Shown piece after piece: positions 1 to 6,834 of a stretch of 7,191 nt of DNA. The notes under the pieces are model-generated. The model was not told where the DNA came from and did not search any database. It saw nothing but the letters and a program-made list of their open reading frames with translations. Location: NCBI GenBank assembly GCA_005881495.1, contig VBHI01000044.1:1-7191 (forward strand). Reading direction: 5' to 3'. This DNA comes from Chloroflexota bacterium. GTDB taxonomy: Bacteria > Chloroflexota > Ktedonobacteria > Ktedonobacterales > Ktedonobacteraceae. The translations under genes were made by a program, and so were the position numbers. The stretch's first letter is position 1. Each line of letters opens with the position of its first letter.

Positions 1-2
1 CT

Positions 3-941
3 AAACTCGGTATTATTGTCCGTTTCGTAGATAGCCGAAACCCTGAAAACTTCCGTGCAGCAATCAATGATAAAACCAGGGCCGTCTTTGCAGAGACCGT
101 CGGCAATCCACGTCTTGATACCCTGGATATTCGCGCTGTAGCCGACATCGTTCATGAGTACGGGGTTCCACTGATCCTCGACAACACACTGCCCACTCCA
201 TACCTGGTACAGCCGCTCAAGCATGGTGCCGATGTCGTTATTCACTCGGCCACCAAATTTATCGGCGGCCATGGCACATCCATTGGCGGCGCCATCGTCG
301 ATAGCGGCAAATTTGATTGGACGAACGGGCGTTTCCCATCATTTACCGAGCCTGATCCCTCCTATCATGGGCTGCGCTACGTTGAAGCCCTGGGACCGCT
401 GGCTTATATCATCAAAGCGCGCGTACAGTTGTTGCGCGACCTTGGTCCCGCGATCGCTCCCCTCAACTCCTGGCTCTTCCTCCAGGGGTTGGAGACACTG
501 CCACTGCGTATGGAGCGACATAGCAAAAATGCGTTACGCGTCGCAGAATTCTTAGAGAACCATCCTGCTGTGGGCTGGGTAAGCTATCCAGGACTGCCAA
601 ACCATCCCCAGCACGAGATCGCGGCCAGGTATCACACAAACGGCTACGGAGCCATTCTCGGCTTTGGTATCAAGGGTGGCTTAGAGGCCGGCAAACAGCT
701 GATTCGCCACGTTGAGCTGTTCTCGCACCTGGCGAATGTTGGTGATGCCAAGTCTCTCATCATTCACCCTGCCAGCACGACGCATTCGCAGTTGACGCCA
801 GATGAGCAGTATGAGACCGGTGTAACCCCCGACTTCGTTCGCCTGTCCGTCGGACTCGAAACGGTGGAAGACCTGATTGATGACCTTGACCAGGCCCTAA
901 AGGCAGCAACTATCCAGGCTGGCGAACCAGCAAACGTGTAA
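3..941 (+). CDS. metY: O-acetylhomoserine sulfhydrylase, 5'-truncated by window edge
   Basis: A PLP-dependent enzyme of the Cys/Met metabolism family, converting O-acetylhomoserine plus sulfide to homocysteine in the cytoplasm. About 312 C-terminal residues are visible against a usual 420-440, so roughly a quarter is missing off the window edge. Seen: [13 protein letters not shown], the pyridine-binding Asp in [12 protein letters not shown], the PLP-lysine motif [11 protein letters not shown] (Lys codon at 255-257), the MetY-typical [16 protein letters not shown] and [24 protein letters not shown], and the family C-terminal motif [10 protein letters not shown] followed by [22 protein letters not shown]. 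The [13 protein letters not shown] region and the insertion around 330-420 favour MetY over MetB/MetC. O-succinylhomoserine as substrate cannot be excluded. The last codons and the TAA lie inside the first copy of a 50-bp tandem repeat, so the extreme C-terminus (about EPANV) is probably repeat-derived. Confidence 0.93.
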   Translation, partial: KLGIIVRFVDSRNPENFRAAINDKTRAVFAETVGNPRLDTLDIRAVADIVHEYGVPLILDNTLPTPYLVQPLKHGADVVIHSATKFIGGHGTSIGGAIVDSGKFDWTNGRFPSFTEPDPSYHGLRYVEALGPLAYIIKARVQLLRDLGPAIAPLNSWLFLQGLETLPLRMERHSKNALRVAEFLENHPAVGWVSYPGLPNHPQHEIAARYHTNGYGAILGFGIKGGLEAGKQLIRHVELFSHLANVGDAKSLIIHPASTTHSQLTPDEQYETGVTPDFVRLSVGLETVEDLIDDLDQALKAATIQAGEPANV

Positions 942-1024
942 CTCACCAATAACCACCTTTGATGATGTTGCAAGAACCAGTAAACGCGTAACTCAGCAAT
1001 ATCCACCTTTGATGATGTTGCAAG
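925..1024. repeat. 50-bp tandem direct repeat, two copies
   Basis: Two adjacent copies, 925-974 and 975-1024, both starting AACCAG and ending GATGATGTTGCAAG. They differ at four positions (931/981, 937/987, 946/996 and 952/1002), so 46 of 50 bases match. Copy 1 spans the last codons and stop of metY. The last nine bases of copy 2 form the outer part of the left arm of the palindrome at 1016-1056. The period is not a multiple of three, so the second copy does not continue the reading frame. The low divergence suggests a fairly recent duplication. Confidence 0.95.
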
Positions 1025-1180
1025 TTTGACAGACTGCGTCTGTCAAACTTGCAACAAAAAAAATCTTGCGAAGAGCGTAGCGATGAGGCCACAAAAAAAC
1101 AGGCACATCAAGTAATTCAACATTGTAACCGCAAATCAGGACGCGCAAACTTGCGCCCTTAAGACAGACATTGGTGACCT
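942..1180. other. metY-aspartate kinase intergenic region
   Basis: No gene is visible in this 239-bp gap. It holds most of the 50-bp repeat pair, the 19-bp-arm palindrome, an A-rich stretch, and a small GC hairpin at 1143-1156 (GCGCAA/TTGCGC) about 25 bases before the kinase start. No convincing -35/-10 pair and no recognisable lysine, SAM or T-box leader was found, so it is unclear whether the kinase has its own promoter here or is read through from metY. Confidence 0.6.
1016..1056. repeat. Perfect palindrome, 19-bp arms with a 3-nt loop
   Basis: Arms 1016-1034 and 1038-1056 are exact reverse complements around the loop TGC. The element is followed on the + strand by a run of eight A (1056-1063). 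There is no T tract on either side in the orientation an intrinsic terminator needs: + strand RNA would be followed by A, and - strand RNA by a mixed sequence. It would form a very stable hairpin in metY mRNA and could protect the 3' end or end transcription by another route. It may equally be a dispersed palindromic repeat or MITE-like relic. Confidence 0.85.
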
Positions 1181-2698
1181 ATGAAATCTCAATTACAAGT
1201 TCTAAAATTTGGAGGTACCTCCGTTGGTAACGGTGAACGTATTCGCCGTGTAGGACAGATTATCGTGAATACCTTCCACAACCCTGCGGAGGCTTTTCCC
1301 ATCGTAGTCGTCTCGGCCATGGCGAAAGTAACCGACCAGTTGCTGCGTATCGCTGCATTCGTTTGTGCCGGTGAGCTGGAATCATGCCAACACGAACTCG
1401 AATCATTAAAACAGAAACATCTCGATGCGGCAGATAAAGCTGTTCACGATGGCGAGAGACGGAATATCCTGTTACAACAACTGGAGAAAGCTTTTGTCTC
1501 GCTGGAACAGGACGTAGCTGCCTTACGCCAGGTGGCGGGATCATTACCATCTCAGAATGCTTCCCCGAAGGCAGGAAGCACGATAGCTCTAGCCACCTCA
1601 GCTGTTGCTGCCTGGGGCGAACGCCTTTCTGTATTGCTTGTCGCGACATCTGTGTCTGACCTTGGATTGCCAGCGGCTCCCCTGCGGGAAGAAGTCATTA
1701 TTACAGATCATCCAGTTCTTCCTGGCAATGTACAGGCATTTGGTGTTGCGGTTGGAGCTGATCCTCTACCTGAAGAGACACGCAAAAATGCACGGGCACT
1801 GATCTCTCCCTTACTCGATCAACAGATTGTGCCAGTTGCAGCAGGTTTTATAGGACGTACGCAATCGGGAAGTGCGACGACTCTTGGACGCAATGGTTCG
1901 GACTATTCAGCCAGCGTCATCGGCGCGGCCCTTGACTGCGTGGAGATTACCATCTATACCGACGTGGATGGCGTGCTGACGGCTGATCCACGGCAGGTAA
2001 TGAATACCCGGCTGCTAACGTCGCTTTCGTATGCTGAAGCGGCACGTCTCTCGTGGTTTGGGGCAAAAGTGTTGCATCCACGTACCCTCATTCCCATTGC
2101 TCATCGTAACATTCCCGTGCGTGTGCGCAATACGTTTCGTCCAGCTTTTCGCGGCACACTTGTCGGGCCGGAGGGAAGGCATAAGAGCGGGGCTGCGGCG
2201 ATTACCGTGCGTCGTCACCTTTCGTTGATTACCGTTGAAAGTACTGACTTGTTTGGAGCGCCAGAGAATGCTGGCCAGGTCTTTGCTCTGGCAGCTCGCG
2301 CCGGCGCAGCTCCTGTTGCTATCTGTTCATCGTCCGGCCATCACCTCTCATTTGTGGTTGAGGAAGCTGCCGCCGAATCAGTCGTGGCACTTTTACAGCA
2401 GGATATGGCTATGGGTGCCTGGCGCGTTCGATCTCGCAGCGGGCTGGCTGCCTGTGCATGTATCGGCTCAGGCTTCACCGTTGACCCGATGAGCCCGGCG
2501 CGCGCAATAACCGCCCTCGCTCATGAGCGCATCCCTGTCATCACACAGGGTGCATCTGAACTGGGAATCACGCTGATCGTAGAAGATGCCGACAGCGAAC
2601 GCGCCCTACGCAGCTTGCACCGGGATTTAATCGCGCCCGTCATTCCATTGGTACGTCACGCTGCCACCGCCTCCGAAAAGAGGCGCGGCGCCCTGTAG
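1181..2698 (+). CDS. lysC: Aspartate kinase (monofunctional)
   Basis: Phosphorylates L-aspartate to 4-aspartyl phosphate, the first step toward lysine, threonine and methionine. At 505 aa it is longer than the usual 400-450, mainly through the helical insert around residues 60-130. Seen: KFGGTSVG (9-16), WGERLS (145-150), TTLGRNGSDYSAS (233-245), YTDVDGVLTADPR (259-271) and FGAKVLHPRT (293-302). The region from about 345 onward fits two ACT domains, the usual site of feedback inhibition, ending in ITQGASELGITLIVE (454-468). No homoserine dehydrogenase domain is fused. The ATG at 1181 is chosen because an in-frame TGA lies at 1175-1177 and KFGG sits at the expected distance. Its Shine-Dalgarno is poor: only GGTGA at 1173-1177, too close to the start. 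The gene is followed 15 bp later by the dehydrogenase for the next step. thrA-like or lysC naming, and which amino acid inhibits it, cannot be read from the sequence. Confidence 0.95.
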   Translation: MKSQLQVLKFGGTSVGNGERIRRVGQIIVNTFHNPAEAFPIVVVSAMAKVTDQLLRIAAFVCAGELESCQHELESLKQKHLDAADKAVHDGERRNILLQQLEKAFVSLEQDVAALRQVAGSLPSQNASPKAGSTIALATSAVAAWGERLSVLLVATSVSDLGLPAAPLREEVIITDHPVLPGNVQAFGVAVGADPLPEETRKNARALISPLLDQQIVPVAAGFIGRTQSGSATTLGRNGSDYSASVIGAALDCVEITIYTDVDGVLTADPRQVMNTRLLTSLSYAEAARLSWFGAKVLHPRTLIPIAHRNIPVRVRNTFRPAFRGTLVGPEGRHKSGAAAITVRRHLSLITVESTDLFGAPENAGQVFALAARAGAAPVAICSSSGHHLSFVVEEAAAESVVALLQQDMAMGAWRVRSRSGLAACACIGSGFTVDPMSPARAITALAHERIPVITQGASELGITLIVEDADSERALRSLHRDLIAPVIPLVRHAATASEKRRGAL

Positions 2699-2705
2699 AA
2701 AGAAG
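2699..2705 (+). promoter_or_regulatory. Ribosome binding site of asd
   Basis: The purine-rich AAAGAAG directly after the kinase stop lies 8 nt before the ATG at 2714. It fills most of the 15-bp gap and supports cotranscription of the two genes. Confidence 0.55.
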
Positions 2706-2713
2706 CATCATTC

Positions 2714-3787
2714 ATGAATAAACAAACTCGCATCCCCGTCGCCGTACTGGGCGCGACCGGAATGGTTGGACAGCGTTTTATCGAACTGCTACAAGGACAC
2801 CCCTGGTTTGAACTGGTCGGCCTGGGTGCTTCCGAACGCAGCGTAGGGCGTCCCTATGCCGAAGTCACGCGCTGGCGCCTCCCTGGTCCTGGTAGCGAAA
2901 TGCCGGCTGCGGCTGGTAGGTTACCAGTCATGACCAGTAATCCCGCATCACTACCCGGTGTCAAAATCGTCTTTTCGGCCCTCCCGGCAGAGGTCGCCGG
3001 CGACATTGAAGAAGACTTTGCTCGTGCTGGCGTAGCCGTCTTCAGTAACGCCAGAAATCATCGTATGGCAGCTGACGTGCCACTACTCATCCCGGAAGTC
3101 AATGCTGATCATGCCGCGGCCATTGTACAGCAACGTAAACTACGCGGCTGGTCCGGCTGCATCGTCACCAACGCTAACTGTTCCGCGACGCCCCTGGTGA
3201 TCGCTCTCAAGCCATTGCAAGCAGCATTTGGCGTGCGTAAAGTGTTGGTAACGACCCTGCAGGCCATTTCAGGAGCCGGCTATCCCGGGGTGCCCTCCTA
3301 CGACATACTTGATAATGCGATCCCCTATATCAGCGGAGAAGAGGAAAAGGTACAGGCTGAAACGCTGAAGATGCTTGGACGCTGGGAAGAAGGCCCTGGA
3401 TTTACCGCTGCCCCAATGATAGTCAGCGCACACTGTAACCGTGTTGCAACACGCGAGGGACATTTGGAGTGCGCCAGTATCGAATTAGAGCGCGACGCAG
3501 AACCTGAGGAAATTATCGCGGCCTGGGAGAACTATCAGCCTGAAGCGCAGCGGTTGCAATTGCCCAGCTCGCCTGAACGCGCGCTGTCCTATCGCAGGGA
3601 ACCAGACCGGCCACAGACCTTACGTGACCGTGATACAGGACGCGGCATGACCGTGACAATTGGCAGATTACGCCGCTGTCCCGTCTTAAGCTATAAATTT
3701 GCCCTGCTCGGTCATAACACGATTCGGGGAGCCGCTGGCGGCTCCATCCTTAACGCAGAATTGTGCGTCAGCAAAGGACTAGTCTGA
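2714..3787 (+). CDS. asd: Aspartate-semialdehyde dehydrogenase, archaeal/fungal type
   Basis: Reduces 4-aspartyl phosphate with NADPH to aspartate 4-semialdehyde, the branch point of lysine and homoserine synthesis. The 357 aa are a full-length size for this subclass. Seen: Rossmann motif VLGATGMVGQRF (11-22), VFSALPAEVAGDIE (86-99), SNARNHRM (111-118), the active-site loop VTNANCSATP with the nucleophile Cys156, LQAISGAGYPGVPSYD (182-197), and APMIVSAHCNRVATREGHLE, where His250 is the expected acid/base. The spacing and motifs match the yeast/archaeal-type enzymes rather than the E. coli type. It sits 15 bp after the kinase, so the first two steps of the aspartate pathway form one transcription unit. 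Downstream come repeats and a convergent operon, so it is probably the last gene of its operon. No dapA or homoserine dehydrogenase gene is in the window. Confidence 0.95.
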   Translation: MNKQTRIPVAVLGATGMVGQRFIELLQGHPWFELVGLGASERSVGRPYAEVTRWRLPGPGSEMPAAAGRLPVMTSNPASLPGVKIVFSALPAEVAGDIEEDFARAGVAVFSNARNHRMAADVPLLIPEVNADHAAAIVQQRKLRGWSGCIVTNANCSATPLVIALKPLQAAFGVRKVLVTTLQAISGAGYPGVPSYDILDNAIPYISGEEEKVQAETLKMLGRWEEGPGFTAAPMIVSAHCNRVATREGHLECASIELERDAEPEEIIAAWENYQPEAQRLQLPSSPERALSYRREPDRPQTLRDRDTGRGMTVTIGRLRRCPVLSYKFALLGHNTIRGAAGGSILNAELCVSKGLV

Positions 3788-3837
3788 GTTACATTCCTTT
3801 CATTCTGCTGACGCGAAGCGTAGACGCCTCCTTGCAT

Positions 3838-3882
3838 CGCGGCTGACCTCCCATCAGCCGCGCGTGCGATGCGCAGCATCGC
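3838..3882. repeat. Pair of adjacent hairpins after asd
   Basis: The first stem is CGCGGCTGA (3838-3846) with TCAGCCGCG (3854-3862) around a 7-nt loop; the second is GCGATGC (3866-3872) with GCATCGC (3876-3882) around GCA. Both stems are perfect and GC-rich. They lie where the two convergent transcripts must end, which suggests a role in termination or 3'-end protection, but no U tract follows. A short stretch just upstream, GCGAAGCGTAG (3813-3823), resembles GCGAAGAGCGTAG at 1068-1080, hinting at a dispersed repeat family. Confidence 0.6.
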
Positions 3883-3907
3883 GCCGTGTATAGTAGGGTT
3901 GACCCTT

Positions 3908-3973
3908 GCGGTCAACCTGGCGTCGTTGCGCGGTCAACCTGGCGTCGTTGCGCGGTCAACCTGGCGTCGTTGC
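3908..3973. repeat. 22-bp tandem repeat, three identical copies
   Basis: Copies at 3908-3929, 3930-3951 and 3952-3973 are identical; each starts GCGGTCAACC and ends GTCGTTGC. Just before them, GGTTGACC (3897-3904) is the reverse complement of the GGTCAACC inside every copy (3910-3917, 3932-3939, 3954-3961), so the same upstream arm can pair with any of the three. The array begins about 20 bases beyond the stop of the - strand peptidase gene. Confidence 0.95.
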
Positions 3974-3995
3974 AGAATGTCTTTCAATAAGGTTA

Positions 3996-5372
3996 CTATT
4001 TCATGGCCGCGATCAGATCTGGCAATAACTGCTCAGCATTGGGAGTACCCAATCCTGTGACCGGATCCCATCCCTGCACCGCCGGATAGCCTTGTACTGA
4101 CACCCCTTTATAGTTCACATCATTATTGCCAACCGTAATATCGCGGAAGTCCTGCGCATAATGGCTGGTCATAGCCATTTTATAGAGTGCCGGATTAATG
4201 AAACCCAGAGAATGGCCTGCCATCTGATTGGCAACAGCGATCAAAGCGGCCCATAGCGGAGCGCTTGCGCTTGTTCCCCCGGTCAGCATCCAGGCTCCAT
4301 CCTGGTAGAAGGCCAGCCCGGTGAGGGGATCTGCATCACCTGCGATATCGGGCACGCCGCGACGATTCTGTAACTCGCTTTGTACCGAAGACGGCAGGGT
4401 TTTTTGGAAGGAAGGTGTCGCAAAGAAATCACTGAAACCTCCTCCACTGGCACCCCCATTACTATTCCAGACCATTTCCTCTATCCTGGACCCATTCCGT
4501 ATCATTGTAGTACCGCCCACGCTCGTCACCCATGGATCATCGGCGGGGAAGCTTGTTGTGGGTGTTGGTGAAAGCTTTGTCGCCCGTAAATTACTGTAGT
4601 CAGTTGCTCCATTATCACCAGAAGAGGAGAAGAACGTGATCCCCTGTTGTGCCGTCGCTTTCTGGAAAAACGCATCCCATTTCTGTACCTCTTTCCTTCC
4701 CGCAGCATCTTTCAGCGTAACTTCAGAGGCGCCCCAACTCTGCGAGATAATAGAACCAAGATGATGATCTAAAGCGTACTGCTCCAGTTGAAGAAATTCA
4801 GGGAGACCGATGATTCCCTCGGTCTCAGAAACAGGGCTGGTCAGTACAACGATCCCCGCGTCGGGAGCGATCGCATGAATAATTTGTACATCCAGCGTTG
4901 TTTCACCCGCCCACCCGACCATGTCCTTATTGGTTGGGTCAAACGGTTTAGTACCAAGTGGGTTAATGATTTGAATGTTGATCGGTGGCAAACCAAACTG
5001 CTTATCGAAGACATCCATGTCTTGTTGCAGTGTGGGGCTGCCAAAAGACACGATATCCACTACAGTCTGCCCTTTGCCCGTGAAGCCCTTCTCAGTAAGC
5101 GCCTCCACGCCGTAGGCAACCCGGAATTGATACGGCGTGTTGCAGTAAACCCCCGTAGTAGGATAGCCACTCAGCTCAGGACAGGTAACATCCTTTGAAA
5201 TGATTGGTTGGGTTGCTGTAGCTTTAGTAGAGTTATGTGGGGTCGCTGTCGATGTTCCTCCATTGCCCACTATCCCGCCTGGCATGCTACAGGCTGTAAG
5301 CAAAAGGAGTACAATCAGTAATGTCGCGGTGACGCCGGTGGACGTTCGACGCCACCATGTAAGTGTGGTCAT
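3996..5372 (-). CDS. S53 family serine-carboxyl peptidase (sedolisin), lipoprotein; downstream paralog
   Basis: A 458-aa secreted acid peptidase of the sedolisin/kumamolisin family, predicted to be lipid-anchored on the outer face of the membrane. A basic N-terminus and hydrophobic stretch lead to a lipobox LTAC with Cys28, followed by a Ser/Thr/Gly/Pro-rich linker to about residue 60. The catalytic domain starts near TPYQFRVAYGV (79-89). Catalytic Glu157 and Asp161 sit in GWAGETTLDVQ, the oxyanion Asp253 in SSSGDNGATD, and the nucleophile Ser368 in GGTSASAP. The calcium site is indicated by RDITVGNN (Asp411) and GWDPVTGLGTP (Asp436). The usual N-terminal prodomain is absent. Cys64 and Cys77 in the linker match two cysteines in the neighbouring paralog and may form a disulfide. 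A clear AGGAG precedes the ATG. It is the second gene of a two-gene operon. Substrate unknown; scavenging of extracellular protein is the likely role. Confidence 0.93.
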   Translation of the reverse strand: MTTLTWWRRTSTGVTATLLIVLLLLTACSMPGGIVGNGGTSTATPHNSTKATATQPIISKDVTCPELSGYPTTGVYCNTPYQFRVAYGVEALTEKGFTGKGQTVVDIVSFGSPTLQQDMDVFDKQFGLPPINIQIINPLGTKPFDPTNKDMVGWAGETTLDVQIIHAIAPDAGIVVLTSPVSETEGIIGLPEFLQLEQYALDHHLGSIISQSWGASEVTLKDAAGRKEVQKWDAFFQKATAQQGITFFSSSGDNGATDYSNLRATKLSPTPTTSFPADDPWVTSVGGTTMIRNGSRIEEMVWNSNGGASGGGFSDFFATPSFQKTLPSSVQSELQNRRGVPDIAGDADPLTGLAFYQDGAWMLTGGTSASAPLWAALIAVANQMAGHSLGFINPALYKMAMTSHYAQDFRDITVGNNDVNYKGVSVQGYPAVQGWDPVTGLGTPNAEQLLPDLIAAMK

Positions 5373-5380
5373 GAAAAATG

Positions 5381-5385
5381 CTCCT
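5381..5385 (-). promoter_or_regulatory. Ribosome binding site overlapping the upstream gene's stop codon
   Basis: On the - strand AGGAG lies 8 nt before the ATG at 5372. Its first two bases are the last two of the TAG stop (5384-5386) of the preceding peptidase gene. The two coding regions are 11 bp apart, an arrangement typical of translational coupling. Confidence 0.85.
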
Positions 5386-6715
5386 ATTTCATTGCAGCGA
5401 TCAGATCAGAAATAAACTGGCTGGCTCGAGGCGAACCCCATCCGGTCACGGCATCCCAACCTTGTACTGCCTGGAATCCCTTGACGTGAATATTCCCGTT
5501 ATCGACATTGTTGCTGCCATTGATAATATCACGAAAATCCTTTTGTGCGTTTGGGGATGCACCTAATTTATAGAGGGCTGGATTAATAAAACCCAGGGAA
5601 TGACCCGCCACTTGATTAGCGATGGCCACGATGCCGGCCCAGAATGGCGTACTGGCACTGGTTCCCCCTATCTGAGTCCAATGACCAAAGATGTAGTTGA
5701 CCATCGCAGTTTCAGGATTGGCATCGCCAGCAATATCAGGCAAGCCACGATGACCCGCCAGTTCTGACTGCACGGACGAAGGCATGCTCTTTTGAAAAGC
5801 TGGTTCGGCAAAGAATGTACTCATGCCACCTCCACTACCGGACCAGGCGCTTTCATCATAAGTAGGAGGTGTATTGCGCAGGGTTGTACCCCCGACAGCG
5901 GTCACCCAGGGCACATCCGCGGGAAAGTTCACCGTAGGCCTGGGTGATAGCTTGGTCGCAGCGATATTCGCCCAATCCGTTGCCCCGTTGTCACCTGAGC
6001 CTGAAACGATGGTAAACCCCTGCTGCGTTGTAATCTGCTTATAGAAATCAGCGAAAGTCTTGACCAGTTTCTGTCCAGCGCTACCTGCAAGCGTCGCCTC
6101 AGAGGCTACATAGCTCTGTGAAAAAATCTGCCCGAGATGATGCGCTACCGCGTATTGTTCTAATTTCAGAAATTCCGGTAGGCCAATGGTACCCTCTGTT
6201 TCATCAACCGGGCTGGTCATCACTACAATATGCGCGTCAGGTGCGATCGCATGAATAATTTGTACGTCCAGTTCCGTCTCGCCAGCCCAGCCGGTCATAT
6301 CTTTTTTATTGGGATCATAGGGCACGGTCCCAAGCGGAGAAACAACTTGAATAGTAATTGGCGGCAAGCCAAATTGCTTATCAAAGACATCCATGTCCTG
6401 TTGTAAAGTAGGGCTACCATAGGAAACAATGTCAATAACCGTCTGTCCTTTGCCCGTAAAGCCCTGTTCTGTCAGCGCCTCAACATCGTAAGCCTGGCGA
6501 AAAGCCCGCGGCGTATAACAGTTTGGATTACTATCTAGCGGCGCGGGACAGACTTCAAGTGTTGTCCTGGTAGGGTCATGCGTTGGTTTCGGCTTCGGCG
6601 TTGCTGTGGGCGTAGGATTGCCGCCAATAGAGTCGATTGGACTGCAGGCGGCGAGCAAGACTAACAGGACAATAAGCAAAGGATAACGAGGTTGCAAATT
6701 CTGCATAAAACGCAT
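5384..6715 (-). CDS. S53 family serine-carboxyl peptidase (sedolisin), lipoprotein; upstream paralog
   Basis: A 443-aa paralog of the following gene, with most of the catalytic domain alignable almost without gaps. The reading frame is open back to 6976, but the ATG at 6715 is chosen because AAAGGAG lies 11 nt upstream and the protein then starts with a normal lipoprotein signal: MRFMQNLQPR, a hydrophobic core, and lipobox LAAC with Cys24. A Pro/Thr/Lys linker follows (TPTATPKPKPTHDPT). Cys56 and Cys66 precede the catalytic domain, which begins near YTPRAFRQAYDV. Glu146 and Asp150 (GWAGETELDVQ), Asp242 (SGSGDNGATD) and Ser353 (GGTSASTP) form the catalytic set; Asp396 and Asp421 mark the calcium site. 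As in its partner, no prodomain is present. The stretch equivalent to SQSWGASE in the partner reads SQSYVASE (199-206), a change at a normally conserved spot. Likely function: acid-active protein degradation at the cell surface. Confidence 0.92.
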   Translation of the reverse strand: MRFMQNLQPRYPLLIVLLVLLAACSPIDSIGGNPTPTATPKPKPTHDPTRTTLEVCPAPLDSNPNCYTPRAFRQAYDVEALTEQGFTGKGQTVIDIVSYGSPTLQQDMDVFDKQFGLPPITIQVVSPLGTVPYDPNKKDMTGWAGETELDVQIIHAIAPDAHIVVMTSPVDETEGTIGLPEFLKLEQYAVAHHLGQIFSQSYVASEATLAGSAGQKLVKTFADFYKQITTQQGFTIVSGSGDNGATDWANIAATKLSPRPTVNFPADVPWVTAVGGTTLRNTPPTYDESAWSGSGGGMSTFFAEPAFQKSMPSSVQSELAGHRGLPDIAGDANPETAMVNYIFGHWTQIGGTSASTPFWAGIVAIANQVAGHSLGFINPALYKLGASPNAQKDFRDIINGSNNVDNGNIHVKGFQAVQGWDAVTGWGSPRASQFISDLIAAMK

Positions 6716-6726
6716 AATAGTGCGTT

Positions 6727-6733
6727 CTCCTTT
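6727..6733 (-). promoter_or_regulatory. Ribosome binding site deciding the start of the upstream peptidase
   Basis: AAAGGAG on the - strand, 11 nt before the ATG at 6715 (20 nt before the next in-frame ATG). Together with the lipoprotein signal it sets the start at 6715 rather than 6976. Confidence 0.8.
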
Positions 6734-6805
6734 ATTGTAGAACGGGGTTGTTGAACAGGGTCGACACCATACTCCTAATATATACGTAAGCAACTCAGCA
6801 TTTCT

Positions 6806-6834
6806 ATTATATACTACACCCCCCAAAACGCCGA
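6806..6834 (-). promoter_or_regulatory. Probable promoter of the peptidase operon
   Basis: On the - strand a perfect TATAAT (6811-6806) lies about 90 bases before the start of the upstream peptidase. With 17-bp spacing the -35 box would be TCGGCG (6834-6829), a poor match to TTGACA, and there is no TG extension of the -10. This fits either a weak or an activator-dependent promoter. The region is AT-rich around the -10 box, unlike its surroundings. Assignment rests on the -10 match and location only. Confidence 0.45.

Larger units (their letters stand above)
3788..3995. other. Convergent intergenic region with repeats and hairpins
   Basis: This 208-bp gap lies between the stop of asd and the stop of the - strand peptidase. 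I see no gene. It contains a 9-bp-stem hairpin (3838-3846 with 3854-3862), a 7-bp hairpin GCGATGC/GCATCGC (3866-3882), an 8-bp hairpin beginning at 3897, and a 22-bp triple tandem repeat. The GCATCGC at 3834-3840 could also pair with 3866-3872, so the first two hairpins have a competing fold. None is followed by a T tract on either strand, so a classical intrinsic terminator is not shown although the position fits bidirectional termination. Confidence 0.6.

Noticed and set aside
1016..1056. Intrinsic terminator after metY
   Set aside because: The stem is strong, but it is followed by A rather than T on the + strand, and no T tract is placed correctly for the - strand, so it is listed as a palindrome only.
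942..1180. Lysine, SAM or T-box type leader before the aspartate kinase
   Set aside because: No conserved riboswitch core or T-box sequence could be found, and most of the gap is repeat and palindrome.
1260..1649. Long open frame on the - strand inside the aspartate kinase gene
   Set aside because: It is antisense to a well-conserved enzyme, has no recognisable domain, and is a by-product of codon composition. The same holds for the other overlapping frames within metY, the kinase, asd and the two peptidase genes.
3908..3973. CRISPR array
   Set aside because: The three 22-bp units are directly adjacent with no spacers between them.
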